Shown: positions 13,141 through 27,266, counted from the first letter of the stretch. The stretch: 64,000 bases of DNA from Luzula sylvatica (GCA_946800325.1 OX326961.1:41113543-41177542), one strand, 5' to 3'. Numbers and translations are program-made. The notes: generated by a model from the letters alone, not told the origin.

Positions 13141-14007
13141 CGTTAAAATCTTGTTTTGAATCGAAAAACAAACTATCTTAGTGTTTGTGAAATTTGGTGA
13201 AAAGTTATGTAGTAAAAGATACGATACAAAGGATCTAAAAACACGTTATTTGAACTCCTCAAAGCGTTAAAATCTTGTTTTGAATCGAAAAACAAACTTT
13301 CTTGGTGTTTGTGAAATTTGGTGAAAAGTTACGTAGTAAAAGATACGATACAAATGATCTACAAACAAGTTATTTGAACTACTCAAAGCGTTAAAATCTT
13401 GTTTTGAATCGAAAAACAAACTTTCTTAGTGTTTGTGAAATTTGGAGAAAAGTTACGTAGTAAAAGATACGATACAAATGATCTTAAAACACGTTATTTG
13501 AACTACTCAAAGCGTTAAAATCTTGTTTTGAATCGAAAAACAAACTATGTTAGTGTTTGTGAAATTTGGTGAAAAGTTATGTACTAAAAGGTACGATACA
13601 AATGATCTAAAAACACGTTATTTGAACTCCTCAAAGCGTTAAAAGCTTGTTTTGAATCGAAACTCAAACTTTCTTAGTGTTTGTGAAATTTCGTGAAAAG
13701 TTATGTAGTAAAAGATACGATACAAATGATCTAAAACATGTTATTTGAACTCCTCAAAGCGTTAAAATCTTGTTTTGAATCGAAAAACAAACTTTCTTAG
13801 TGTTTGTGAAATTTGGTGAATAGTTATGTAGTAAAAGATACGATACAAAGGATCTAAAAACACGTTATTTGAACTCGTCAAAGCGTTAAAATCTTGTTTT
13901 GAATCGAAAAACAAACTTTCTTAGTGTTTGTGAAATTTGGTGATAACTTATGTAGTAAAAGATACGATACAAATGATCTTAAAACACGTTATTTGAACTC
14001 GTCAAAG
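12149..14007 (+). repeat. Complete 15-mer HOR (A to O), copy at 12.1 kb
   Basis: Fifteen monomers, A B C D E F G H I J K L M N O, total 1,859 bp (15 x 124 minus 1, because M is 123 bp). H carries acgttgt instead of the usual acgtggt, and J has aacaag at 100-105. Both features recur near 16.7-17.0 kb and 23.0-23.3 kb but not in the blocks further right. Confidence 0.85.
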
Positions 14008-16361
14008 CGTTAAAATCTTGTTTTGAATCGAAAAACAAACTTTCTTAGTGTTTGTGAAATTTGGTGAAAAGTTATGTACTAAAAGATACGATACAAATGA
14101 TCTAGAAACACGTTATTTGAACTCCTCAAAGCGTTAAAAGCTTGTTTTGAATCGAAACACAAACTTTCTTAGTGTTTGTGAAATTTCGTGAAAAGTTATG
14201 TAGTAAAAGATACGATACAAAGGATCTAAAAACACGTTATTTGAACTCCTCAAAGCGTTAAAATCTTGTTTTGAATCGAAAAACAAACTTTCTTAGTGTT
14301 TGTGAAATTTGGTGATAAGTTATGTAGTAAAAGATACGATACAAATGATCTTAAAACACGTTATTTGAACTCGTCAAAGCGTTAAAATCTTGTTTTGAAT
14401 CGAAAAACAAACTTTCTTAGTGTTTGTGAAATTTGGTGAAAAGTTATGTGGTAAAAGATACGGTACAAATGATCTAAAAACACGTTATTTGAACTCCTCA
14501 AAGCGTTAAAATCTTGTTTTGAATCGAAAAACAAACTATGTTAGTGTTTGTGAAATTTGGTGAAAAGTTATGTACTAAAAGGTACGATACAAATGATCTA
14601 AAAACACGTTATTTGAACTCCTCAAAGCGTTAAAAGCTTGTTTTGAACCGAAACTCAAACTTTCTTAGTGTTTGTGAAATTTCGTGAAAAGTTATGTAGT
14701 AAAAGATACGATACAAATGATCTAAAACATGTTATTTGAACTCCTCAAAGCGTTAAAATCTTGTTTTGAATCGAAAAACAAACTTTCTTAGTGTTTGTGA
14801 AATTTGGTGAATAGTTATGTAGTAAAAGATACGATACAAAGGATCTAAAAACACGTTATTTGAACTCCTCAAAGCGTTAAAATCTTGTTTTGAATCGAAA
14901 AACAAACTTTCTAAGTGTTTGTGAAATTTGGTGAAAAGTTACGTAGTAAAAGATACGATACAAATGATCTACAAACATGTTATTTGAACTACTCAAAGCG
15001 TTAAAATCTTGTTTTGAATCGAAAAACAAACTTTCTTAGTGTTTGTGAAATTTGGAGAAAAGTTACGTAGTAAAAGATACGATACAAATGATCTTAAAAC
15101 ACGTTATTTGAACAACTCAAAGCGTTAAAATCTTGTTTTGAATCGAAAAACAAACTTTCTTAGTGTTTGTGAAATTCGGTGAAAAGTTATGTAGTAAAAG
15201 ATACGGTACAAATGATCTAAAAACACGTTATTTGAGCTCCTCAAAGCGTTAAAATCTTGTTTAGAATCGAAAAACAAACTATCTTAGTGTTTGTGAAATT
15301 TGGTGAAAAGTTATGTACTAAAAGATACGATACAAATGATCTTAAAACACGTTATTTGAACTCGTCAAAGCGTTAAAATCTTGTTTTGAATCTAAAAACA
15401 AACTATCTTAGTGTTTGTGAAATTTGGTGAAAAGTTATGTACTGAAAGATACGATACAAATGATCTAGAAACACGTTATTTGAACTCCTCAAAACGTTAA
15501 AATCTTGTTTTGAATCGAAAAACAAACTTTCTTAGTGTTTGTGAAATTTGGTGATAAGTTATGTAGTAAAAGATACGATACAAATGATCTTAAAACACGT
15601 TATTTGAACTCGTCAAAGCGTTAAAATCTTGTTTTGAATCGAAAAACAAACTTTCTTAGTGTTTGTGAAATTTGGTGAAAAGTTATGTGGTAAAAGATAC
15701 GGTACAAATGATCTAAAAACACGTTATTTGAACTCCTCAAAGCGTTAAAATCTTGTTTTGAATCGAAAAACAAACTATGTTAGTGTTTGTGAAATTTGGT
15801 GAAAAGTTATGTACTAAAAGGTACGATACAAATGATCTAAAAACACGTTATTTGAACTCCTCAAAGCGTTAAAAGCTTGTTTTGAATCGAAACTCAAACT
15901 TTCTTAGTGTTTGTGAAATTTCGTGAAAAGTTATGTAGTAAAAGATACGATACAAATGATCTAAAACATGTTATTTGAACTCCTCAAAGCGTTAAAATCT
16001 TGTTTTGAATCGAAAAACAAACTTTCTTAGTGTTTGTGAAATTTGGTGAATAGTTATGTAGTAAAAGATACGATACAAAGGATCTAAAAACACGTTATTT
16101 GAACTCCTCAAAGCGTTAAAATCTTGTTTTGAATCGAAAAACAAACTTTCTAAGTGTTTGTGAAATTTGGTGAAAAGTTACGTAGTAAAAGATACGATAC
16201 AAATGATCTACAAACATGTTATTTGAACTACTCAAAGCGTTAAAATCTTGTTTTGAATCGAAAAACAAACTTTCTTAGTGTTTGTGAAATTTGGAGAAAA
16301 GTTACGTAGTAAAAGATACGATACAAATGATCTTAAAACACGTTATTTGAACAACTCAAAG
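12769..16361 (+). repeat. 29-monomer tandem unit, copy 1 (3,593 bp)
   Basis: Markers recur 3,593 bp to the right: acgttgt at 13,081 and 16,674, the rare aaccg change at 14,648 and 18,241, and gtactg at 15,439 and 19,032. The unit begins with F and G, then runs H I J K L M N O P D and two nested copies of the 10-mer O' Q L M N J K F G R. It ends at a K monomer with the rare aacaactc form. Confidence 0.85.
14256..15494 (+). repeat. Nested 10-mer HOR, copy 1 (1,239 bp)
   Basis: Ten monomers, O' Q L M N J K F G R. This is the 11-mer with its D monomer missing. The J here reads ctaag at 38-41 and the K ends in aacaactc, both rare, and both recur 1,239 bp further on. The same pair of 10-mers recurs in copy 2 of the 29-monomer unit (aacaact at 18,704 and 19,943). 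Confidence 0.8.
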
Positions 16362-16733
16362 CGTTAAAATCTTGTTTTGAATCGAAAAACAAACTTTCTT
16401 AGTGTTTGTGAAATTCGGTGAAAAGTTATGTAGTAAAAGATACGGTACAAATGATCTAAAAACACGTTATTTGAGCTCCTCAAAGCGTTAAAATCTTGTT
16501 TAGAATCGAAAAACAAACTATCTTAGTGTTTGTGAAATTTGGTGAAAAGTTATGTACTAAAAGATACGATACAAATGATCTTAAAACACGTTATTTGAAC
16601 TCGTCAAAGCGTTAAAATCTTGTTTTGAATCTAAAAACAAACTTTCTTAGTGTTTGTGAAATTTTGTGAAAAGTTACGTTGTAAAAGATACGATACAAAT
16701 GATCTACAGACACGTTATTTGAACTCCTCACAG
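15495..16733 (+). repeat. Nested 10-mer HOR, copy 2 (9 of 10 monomers match)
   Basis: Repeats the preceding 10-mer but starts with the aaaacg junction (124 A). Its last monomer is H instead of R because the next 29-monomer unit begins inside it. Confidence 0.75.
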
Positions 16734-19700
16734 CGTTAAAATCTTGTTTTGAATCGAAAAACAAACTATCTTAGTGTTTGTGAAATTTGGTGAAAAGTTA
16801 TGTAGTAAAAGATACGATACAAAGGATCTAAAAACACGTTATTTGAACTCCTCAAAGCGTTAAAATCTTGTTTTGAATCGAAAAACAAACTTTCTTGGTG
16901 TTTGTGAAATTTGGTGAAAAGTTACGTAGTAAAAGATACGATACAAATGATCTACAAACAAGTTATTTGAACTACTCAAAGCGTTAAAATCTTGTTTTGA
17001 ATCGAAAAACAAACTTTCTTAGTGTTTGTGAAATTTGGAGAAAAGTTACGTAGTAAAAGATACGATACAAATGATCTTAAAACACGTTATTTGAACTACT
17101 CAAAGCGTTAAAATCTTGTTTTGAATCGAAAAACAAACTATGTTAGTGTTTGTGAAATTTGGTGAAAAGTTATGTACTAAAAGGTACGATACAAATGATC
17201 TAAAAACACGTTATTTGAACTCCTCAAAGCGTTAAAAGCTTGTTTTGAATCGAAACTCAAACTTTCTTAGTGTTTGTGAAATTTCGTGAAAAGTTATGTA
17301 GTAAAAGATACGATACAAATGATCTAAAACATGTTATTTGAACTCCTCAAAGCGTTAAAATCTTGTTTTGAATCGAAAAACAAACTTTCTTAGTGTTTGT
17401 GAAATTTGGTGAATAGTTATGTAGTAAAAGATACGATACAAAGGATCTAAAAACACGTTATTTGAACTCGTCAAAGCGTTAAAATCTTGTTTTGAATCGA
17501 AAAACAAACTTTCTTAGTGTTTGTGAAATTTGGTGATAACTTATGTAGTAAAAGATACGATACAAATGATCTTAAAACACGTTATTTGAACTCGTCAAAG
17601 CGTTAAAATCTTGTTTTGAATCGAAAAACAAACTTTCTTAGTGTTTGTGAAATTTGGTGAAAAGTTATGTACTAAAAGATACGATACAAATGATCTAGAA
17701 ACACGTTATTTGAACTCCTCAAAGCGTTAAAAGCTTGTTTTGAATCGAAACACAAACTTTCTTAGTGTTTGTGAAATTTCGTGAAAAGTTATGTAGTAAA
17801 AGATACGATACAAAGGATCTAAAAACACGTTATTTGAACTCCTCAAAGCGTTAAAATCTTGTTTTGAATCGAAAAACAAACTTTCTTAGTGTTTGTGAAA
17901 TTTGGTGATAAGTTATGTAGTAAAAGATACGATACAAATGATCTTAAAACACGTTATTTGAACTCGTCAAAGCGTTAAAATCTTGTTTTGAATCGAAAAA
18001 CAAACTTTCTTAGTGTTTGTGAAATTTGGTGAAAAGTTATGTGGTAAAAGATACGGTACAAATGATCTAAAAACACGTTATTTGAACTCCTCAAAGCGTT
18101 AAAATCTTGTTTTGAATCGAAAAACAAACTATGTTAGTGTTTGTGAAATTTGGTGAAAAGTTATGTACTAAAAGGTACGATACAAATGATCTAAAAACAC
18201 GTTATTTGAACTCCTCAAAGCGTTAAAAGCTTGTTTTGAACCGAAACTCAAACTTTCTTAGTGTTTGTGAAATTTCGTGAAAAGTTATGTAGTAAAAGAT
18301 ACGATACAAATGATCTAAAACATGTTATTTGAACTCCTCAAAGCGTTAAAATCTTGTTTTGAATCGAAAAACAAACTTTCTTAGTGTTTGTGAAATTTGG
18401 TGAATAGTTATGTAGTAAAAGATACGATACAAAGGATCTAAAAACACGTTATTTGAACTCCTCAAAGCGTTAAAATCTTGTTTTGAATCGAAAAACAAAC
18501 TTTCTAAGTGTTTGTGAAATTTGGTGAAAAGTTACGTAGTAAAAGATACGATACAAATGATCTACAAACATGTTATTTGAACTACTCAAAGCGTTAAAAT
18601 CTTGTTTTGAATCGAAAAACAAACTTTCTTAGTGTTTGTGAAATTTGGAGAAAAGTTACGTAGTAAAAGATACGATACAAATGATCTTAAAACACGTTAT
18701 TTGAACAACTCAAAGCGTTAAAATCTTGTTTTGAATCGAAAAACAAACTTTCTTAGTGTTTGTGAAATTCGGTGAAAAGTTATGTAGTAAAAGATACGGT
18801 ACAAATGATCTAAAAACACGTTATTTGAGCTCCTCAAAGCGTTAAAATCTTGTTTAGAATCGAAAAACAAACTATCTTAGTGTTTGTGAAATTTGGTGAA
18901 AAGTTATGTACTAAAAGATACGATACAAATGATCTTAAAACACGTTATTTGAACTCGTCAAAGCGTTAAAATCTTGTTTTGAATCTAAAAACAAACTATC
19001 TTAGTGTTTGTGAAATTTGGTGAAAAGTTATGTACTGAAAGATACGATACAAATGATCTAGAAACACGTTATTTGAACTCCTCAAAACGTTAAAATCTTG
19101 TTTTGAATCGAAAAACAAACTTTCTTAGTGTTTGTGAAATTTGGTGATAAGTTATGTAGTAAAAGATACGATACAAATGATCTTAAAACACGTTATTTGA
19201 ACTCGTCAAAGCGTTAAAATCTTGTTTTGAATCGAAAAACAAACTTTCTTAGTGTTTGTGAAATTTGGTGAAAAGTTATGTGGTAAAAGATACGGTACAA
19301 ATGATCTAAAAACACGTTATTTGAACTCCTCAAAGCGTTAAAATCTTGTTTTGAATCGAAAAACAAACTATGTTAGTGTTTGTGAAATTTGGTGAAAAGT
19401 TATGTACTAAAAGGTACGATACAAATGATCTAAAAACACGTTATTTGAACTCCTCAAAGCGTTAAAAGCTTGTTTTGAATCGAAACTCAAACTTTCTTAG
19501 TGTTTGTGAAATTTCGTGAAAAGTTATGTAGTAAAAGATACGATACAAATGATCTAAAACATGTTATTTGAACTCCTCAAAGCGTTAAAATCTTGTTTTG
19601 AATCGAAAAACAAACTTTCTTAGTGTTTGTGAAATTTGGTGAATAGTTATGTAGTAAAAGATACGATACAAAGGATCTAAAAACACGTTATTTGAACTCC

Positions 19701-19954
19701 TCAAAGCGTTAAAATCTTGTTTTGAATCGAAAAACAAACTTTCTAAGTGTTTGTGAAATTTGGTGAAAAGTTACGTAGTAAAAGATACGATACAAATGAT
19801 CTACAAACATGTTATTTGAACTACTCAAAGCGTTAAAATCTTGTTTTGAATCGAAAAACAAACTTTCTTAGTGTTTGTGAAATTTGGAGAAAAGTTACGT
19901 AGTAAAAGATACGATACAAATGATCTTAAAACACGTTATTTGAACAACTCAAAG
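16362..19954 (+). repeat. 29-monomer tandem unit, copy 2 (3,593 bp)
   Basis: This is the adjacent duplicate of the preceding unit, including the rare aaccg base at 18,241. Homology runs slightly past the end because F and G follow both copies, then R replaces H at about 20.2 kb. Confidence 0.85.
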
Positions 19955-20326
19955 CGTTAAAATCTTGTTTTGAATCGAAAAACAAACTTTCTTAGTGTTT
20001 GTGAAATTCGGTGAAAAGTTATGTAGTAAAAGATACGGTACAAATGATCTAAAAACACGTTATTTGAGCTCCTCAAAGCGTTAAAATCTTGTTTAGAATC
20101 GAAAAACAAACTATCTTAGTGTTTGTGAAATTTGGTGAAAAGTTATGTACTAAAAGATACGATACAAATGATCTTAAAACACGTTATTTGAACTCGTCAA
20201 AGCGTTAAAATCTTGTTTTGAATCTAAAAACAAACTATCTTAGTGTTTGTGAAATTTGGTGAAAAGTTATGTACTGAAAGATACGATACAAATGATCTAG
20301 AAACACGTTATTTGAACTCCTCAAAA

Positions 20327-22020
20327 CGTTAAAATCTTGTTTTGAATCGAAAAACAAACTTTCTTAGTGTTTGTGAAATTTGGTGATAAGTTATGTAGTA
20401 AAAGATACGATACAAATGATCTTAAAACACGTTATTTGACCTCGTCAAAGCGTTAAAATCTTGTTTTGAATCGAAAAACAAACTTTCTTAGTGTTTGTGA
20501 AATTTGGTGAAAAGTTATGTGGTAAAAGATACGGTACAAATGATCTAAAAACACGTTATTTGAACTCCTCAAAGCGTTAAAATCTTGTTTTGAATCGAAA
20601 AACAAACTATGTTAGTGTTTGTGAAATTTGGTGAAAAGTTATGTACAAAAAGGTACGATACAAATGATCTAAAAACACGTTATTTGAACTCCTCAAAGCG
20701 TTAAAAGCTTGTTTTAAATCGAAACTCAAACTTTCTTAGTGTTTGTGAAATTTCGTGAAAAGTTATGTAGTAAAAGATACGATACAAATGATCTAAAACA
20801 TGTTATTTGAACTCCTCAAAGCGTTAAAATCTTGTTTTGAATCGAAAAACAAACTTTCTTAGTGTTTGTGAAATTTGGTGAAAAGTTATGTAGTAAAAGA
20901 TACGATACAAAGGATCTAAAAACACGCTATTTGAACTCCTCAAAGCGTTAAAATCTTGTTTTGAATCGAAAAACAAACTTTCTTAGTGTATGTGAAATTT
21001 GGTGAAAAGTTATGTGGTAAAAGATACGATACAAATGATCTAGAAACACGTTATTTGAACTCCTCAAAGCGTTAAAATCTTGTTTTGAATCGAAAAACAA
21101 ACTATCTTAGTGTTTGTGAAATTTGGTGAAAAGTTATGTACTAAAAGCTACGATACAAATGATCTAGAAACACGTTATTTGAACTCCTCAAAGCGTTAAA
21201 AGCTTGTTTTGAATCGAAACACAAACTTTCTTAGTGTTTGTGAAATTTCGTGAAAAGTTATGTAGTAAAAGATACGATACAAAGGATCTAAAAACAGGTT
21301 ATTTGAACTCCTCAAAGCGTTAAAATCTTGTTTTGAATCGAAAAACAAACTTTCTTAGTGTTTGTGAAATTTGGAGAAAAGTTACGTAGTAAAAGATACG
21401 ATACAAATGATCTTAAAACACGTTATTTGAACTACTCAAAGCGTTAAAATCTTGTTTTGAATCGAAAAACAAACTTTCTTAGTGTTTGTGAAATTCGGTG
21501 AAAAGTTATGTAGTAAAAGATACGGTACAAATGATCTAAAAACACGTTATTTGAGCTCCTCAAAGCGTTAAAATCTTGTTTAGAATCGAAAAACAAACTA
21601 TCTTAGTGTTTGTGAAATTTGGTGAAAAGTTATGTACTAAAAGATACGATACAAATGATCTTAAAACACGTTATTTGAACTCGTCAAAGCGTTAAAATCT
21701 TGTTTTGAATCTAAAAACAAACTTTCTTAGTGTTTGTGAAATTTTGTGAAAAGTTACGTGGTAAAAGATACGATACAAATGATCTACAAACACGTTATTT
21801 GAACTCCTCACAGCGTTAAAATCTTGTTTTGAATCGAAAAACAAACTATCTTAGTGTTTGTGAAATTTGGTGAAAAGTTATGTACGAAAAGATACGATAC
21901 AAATGATCTAAAAACACGTCATTTGAGCTCCTCAAAGCGTTAAAAGCTTGTTTTGAATCGAAAAACAAACTTTCTTAGTGTTTGTGATATTTGGTGATAA
22001 GTTATGTAGTAAAAGATATG
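20327..22020 (+). repeat. Segment duplicated at 25.5 kb (offset 5,205 bp)
   Basis: From the O' monomer with the aaaacg junction to the S monomer with atatgatac, this matches 25,532-27,225. Shared rare markers are ttttaaatcg (20,711 and 25,916) and cacgctatt (about 20,925 and 26,130). One private T to A change (gtgtatgtg, near 20,986) marks this copy. To the left the offset is 5,081, one monomer shorter, because the D monomer is missing here. Confidence 0.8.
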
Positions 22021-22061
22021 ATACAAAGGATCTAAAAACACGTTATTTGAACTCCTCAAAA
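21938..22061 (+). repeat. Hybrid S/D monomer
   Basis: The left part is type S (HindIII form, gatattt, gataag and T at 22,019 in atatg). From 22,028 it has the D or I form (91 G) and ends in the aaaacg junction. The exchange lies in 22,019-22,028, one of the tightest breakpoints in the window. Confidence 0.8.
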
Positions 22062-22309
22062 CGTTAAAATCTTGTTTTGAATCGAAAAACAAACTTTCTT
22101 AGTGTTTGTGAAATTTGGTGATAAGTTATGTAGTAAAAGATACGATACAAATGATCTTAAAACACGTTATTTGACCTCGTCAAAGCGTTAAAATCTTGTT
22201 TTGAATCGAAAAACAAACTTTCTTAGTGTTTGTGAAATTTGGTGAAAAGTTATGTGGTAAAAGATACGGTACAAATGATCTAAAAACACGTTATTTGAAC
22301 TCCTCAAAG

Positions 22310-22433
22310 CGTTAAAATCTTGTTTTGAATCGAAAAACAAACTATGTTAGTGTTTGTGAAATTTGGTGAAAAGTTATGTACAAAAAGGTACGATACAAAT
22401 GATCTAGAAACACGTTATTTGAACTCCTCAAAG
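22310..22433 (+). repeat. Hybrid L'/C monomer
   Basis: It has the L' markers up to 79 G (22,388), then the C marker 98 G (22,407). It joins an 11-mer-type stretch to the 15-mer at monomer C and skips A and B. Confidence 0.8.
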
Positions 22434-23920
22434 CGTTAAAAGCTTGTTTTGAATCGAAACACAAACTTTCTTAGTGTTTGTGAAATTTCGTGAAAAGTTA
22501 TGTAGTAAAAGATACGATACAAAGGATCTAAAAACAGGTTATTTGAACTCCTCAAAGCGTTAAAATCTTGTTTTGAATCGAAAAACAAACTTTCTTAGTG
22601 TTTGTGAAATTTGGAGAAAAGTTACGTACTAAAAGATACGATACAAATGATCTTAAAACACGTCATTTGAACTACTCAAAGCGTTAAAATCTTGTTTTGA
22701 ATCGAAAAACAAACTTTCTTAGTGTTTGTGAAATTCGGTGAAAAGTTATGTAGTAAAAGATACGGTACAAATGATCTAAAAACACGTTATTTGAGCTCCT
22801 CAAAGCGTTAAAATCTTGTTTAGAATCGAAAAACAAACTATCTTAGTGTTTGTGAAATTTGGTGAAAAGTTATGTACTAAAAGATACGATACAAATGATC
22901 TTAAAACACGTTATTTGAACTCGTCAAAGCGTTAAAATCTTGTTTTGAATCTAAAAACAAACTTTCTTAGTGTTTGTGAAATTTTGTGAAAAGTTACGTT
23001 GTAAAAGATACGATACAAATGATCTACAGACACGTTATTTGAACTCCTCACAGCGTTAAAATCTTGTTTTGAATCGAAAAACAAACTATCTTAGTGTTTG
23101 TGAAATTTGGTGAAAAGTTATGTAGTAAAAGATACGATACAAAGGATCTAAAAACACGTTATTTGAACTCCTCAAAGCGTTAAAATCTTGTTTTGAATCG
23201 AAAAACAAACTTTCTTGGTGTTTGTGAAATTTGGTGAAAAGTTACGTAGTAAAAGATACGATACAAATGATCTACAAACAAGTTATTTGAACTACTCAAA
23301 GCGTTAAAATCTTGTTTTGAATCGAAAAACAAACTTTCTTAGTGTTTGTGAAATTTGGAGAAAAGTTACGTAGTAAAAGATACGATACAAATGATCTTAA
23401 AACACGTTATTTGAACTACTCAAAGCGTTAAAATCTTGTTTTGAATCGAAAAACAAACTATGTTAGTGTTTGTGAAAATTGGTGAAAAGTTATGTACTAA
23501 AAGGTACGATACAAATGATCTAAAAACACGTTATTTGAACTCCTCAAAGCGTTAAAAGCTTGTTTTGAATCGAAACTCAAACTTTCTTAGTGTTTGTGAA
23601 ATTTCGTGAAAAGTTATGTAGTAAAAGATACGATACAAATGATCTAAAACATGTTATTTGAACTCCTCAAAGCGTTAAAATCTTGTTTTGAATCGAAAAA
23701 CAAACTTTCTTAGTGTTTGTGAAATTTGGTGAATAGTTATGTAGTAAAAGATACGATACAAAGGATCTAAAAACACGTTATTTGAACTCCTCAAAGCGTT
23801 AAAATCTTGTTTTGAATCGAAAAACAAACTTTCTTAGTGTTTGTGAAATTTGGTGATAACTTATGTAGTAAAAGATACGATACAAATGATCTTAAAACAC
23901 GTTATTTGAACTCGTCAAAG
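22434..23920 (+). repeat. Partial 15-mer HOR (D to O)
   Basis: Follows the L'/C hybrid and runs D E F G H I J K L M N O. H has acgttgt and J has aacaag, as in the 12.1 and 16.4 kb blocks. L has the gaaaatt change (53 A), shared with the blocks at 27, 33, 44 and 46 kb. Confidence 0.75.
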
Positions 23921-25531
23921 CGTTAAAATCTTGTTTTGAATCGAAAAACAAACTTTCTTAGTGTTTGTGAAATTTGGTGAAAAGTTATGTACTAAAAGAT
24001 ACGATACAAATGATCTAGAAACACGTTATTTGAACTCCTCAAAGCGTTAAAAGCTTGTTTTGAATCGAAACACAAACTTTCTTAGTGTTTGTGAAATTTC
24101 GTGAAAAGTTATGTAGTAAAAGATACGATACAAAGGATCTAAAAACACGTTATTTGAACTCCTCAAAGCGTTAAAATCTTGTTTTGAATCGAAAAACAAA
24201 CTTTCTTAGTGTTTGTGAAATTTGGTGATAAGTTATGTAGTAAAAGATACGATACAAATGATCTTAAAACACGTTATTTGAACTCGTCAAAGCGTTAAAA
24301 TCTTGTTTTGAATCGAAAAACAAACTTTCTTAGTGTTTGTGAAATTTGGTGAAAAGTTATGTGGTAAAAGATACGGTACAAATGATCTAAAAACACGTTA
24401 TTTGAACTCCTCAAAGCGTTAAAATCTTGTTTTGAATCGAAAAACAAACTATGTTAGTGTTTGTGAAATTTGGTGAAAAGTTATGTACTAAAAGGTACGA
24501 TACAAATGATCTAAAAACACGTTATTTGAACTCCTCAAAGCGTTAAAAGCTTGTTTTGAATCGAAACTCAAACTTTCTTAGTGTTTGTGAAATTTCGTGA
24601 AAAGTTATGTAGTAAAAGATACGATACAAATGATCTAAAACATGTTATTTGAACTCCTCAAAGCGTTAAAATCTTGTTTTGAATCGAAAAACAAACTTTC
24701 TTAGTGTTTGTGAAATTTGGTGAATAGTTATGTAGTAAAAGATACGATACAAAGGATCTAAAAACACGTTATTTGAACTCCTCAAAGCGTTAAAATCTTG
24801 TTTTGAATCGAAAAACAAACTTTCTAAGTGTTTGTGAAATTTGGTGAAAAGTTACGTAGTAAAAGATACGATACAAATGATCTACAAACATGTTATTTGA
24901 ACTACTCAAAGCGTTAAAATCTTGTTTTGAATCGAAAAACAAACTTTCTTAGTGTTTGTGAAATTTGGAGAAAAGTTACGTAGTAAAAGATACGATACAA
25001 ATGATCTTAAAACACGTTATTTGAACAACTCAAAGCGTTAAAATCTTGTTTTGAATCGAAAAACAAACTTTCTTAGTGTTTGTGAAATTCGGTGAAAAGT
25101 TATGTAGTAAAAGATACGGTACAAATGATCTAAAAACACGTTATTTGAGCTCCTCAAAGCGTTAAAATCTTGTTTAGAATCGAAAAACAAACTATCTTAG
25201 TGTTTGTGAAATTTGGTGAAAAGTTATGTACTAAAAGATACGATACAAATGATCTTAAAACACGTTATTTGAACTCGTCAAAGCGTTAAAATCTTGTTTT
25301 GAATCTAAAAACAAACTATCTTAGTGTTTGTGAAATTTGGTGAAAAGTTATGTACTGAAAGATACGATACAAATGATCTAGAAACACGTTATTTGAACTC
25401 CTCAAAGCGTTAAAAGCTTGTTTTGAATCGAAACACAAACTTTCTTAGTGTTTGTGAAATTTCGTGAAAAGTTATGTAGTAAAAGATACGATACAAAGGA
25501 TCTAAAAACACGTTATTTGAACTCCTCAAAA

Positions 25532-27225
25532 CGTTAAAATCTTGTTTTGAATCGAAAAACAAACTTTCTTAGTGTTTGTGAAATTTGGTGATAAGTTATG
25601 TAGTAAAAGATACGATACAAATGATCTTAAAACACGTTATTTGACCTCGTCAAAGCGTTAAAATCTTGTTTTGAATCGAAAAACAAACTTTCTTAGTGTT
25701 TGTGAAATTTGGTGAAAAGTTATGTGGTAAAAGATACGGTACAAATGATCTAAAAACACGTTATTTGAACTCCTCAAAGCGTTAAAATCTTGTTTTGAAT
25801 CGAAAAACAAACTATGTTAGTGTTTGTGAAATTTGGTGAAAAGTTATGTACAAAAAGGTACGATACAAATGATCTAAAAACACGTTATTTGAACTCCTCA
25901 AAGCGTTAAAAGCTTGTTTTAAATCGAAACTCAAACTTTCTTAGTGTTTGTGAAATTTCGTGAAAAGTTATGTAGTAAAAGATACGATACAAATGATCTA
26001 AAACATGTTATTTGAACTCCTCAAAGCGTTAAAATCTTGTTTTGAATCGAAAAACAAACTTTCTTAGTGTTTGTGAAATTTGGTGAAAAGTTATGTAGTA
26101 AAAGATACGATACAAAGGATCTAAAAACACGCTATTTGAACTCCTCAAAGCGTTAAAATCTTGTTTTGAATCGAAAAACAAACTTTCTTAGTGTTTGTGA
26201 AATTTGGTGAAAAGTTATGTGGTAAAAGATACGATACAAATGATCTAGAAACACGTTATTTGAACTCCTCAAAGCGTTAAAATCTTGTTTTGAATCGAAA
26301 AACAAACTATCTTAGTGTTTGTGAAATTTGGTGAAAAGTTATGTACTAAAAGATACGATACAAATGATCTAGAAACACGTTATTTGAACTCCTCAAAGCG
26401 TTAAAAGCTTGTTTTGAATCGAAACACAAACTTTCTTAGTGTTTGTGAAATTTCGTGAAAAGTTATGTAGTAAAAGATACGATACAAAGGATCTAAAAAC
26501 AGGTTATTTGAACTCCTCAAAGCGTTAAAATCTTGTTTTGAATCGAAAAACAAACTTTCTTAGTGTTTGTGAAATTTGGAGAAAAGTTACGTAGTAAAAG
26601 ATACGATACAAATGATCTTAAAACACGTTATTTGAACTACTCAAAGCGTTAAAATCTTGTTTTGAATCGAAAAACAAACTTTCTTAGTGTTTGTGAAATT
26701 CGGTGAAAAGTTATGTAGTAAAAGATACGGTACAAATGATCTAAAAACACGTTATTTGAGCTCCTCAAAGCGTTAAAATCTTGTTTAGAATCGAAAAACA
26801 AACTATCTTAGTGTTTGTGAAATTTGGTGAAAAGTTATGTACTAAAAGATACGATACAAATGATCTTAAAACACGTTATTTGAACTCGTCAAAGCGTTAA
26901 AATCTTGTTTTGAATCTAAAAACAAACTTTCTTAGTGTTTGTGAAATTTTGTGAAAAGTTACGTGGTAAAAGATACGATACAAATGATCTACAAACACGT
27001 TATTTGAACTCCTCACAGCGTTAAAATCTTGTTTTGAATCGAAAAACAAACTATCTTAGTGTTTGTGAAATTTGGTGAAAAGTTATGTACGAAAAGATAC
27101 GATACAAATGATCTAAAAACACGTCATTTGAGCTCCTCAAAGCGTTAAAAGCTTGTTTTGAATCGAAAAACAAACTTTCTTAGTGTTTGTGATATTTGGT
27201 GATAAGTTATGTAGTAAAAGATATG
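25532..27225 (+). repeat. Second copy of the 20.3-22.0 kb segment
   Basis: Matches 20,327-22,020 at a constant 5,205-bp offset (42 x 124 minus 3). Here the S monomer continues normally into type A at 27,267; in the other copy S is cut short by a hybrid. Confidence 0.8.
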
Positions 27226-27266
27226 ATACAAATGATCTTAAAACACGTTATTTGAACTCGTGAAAG

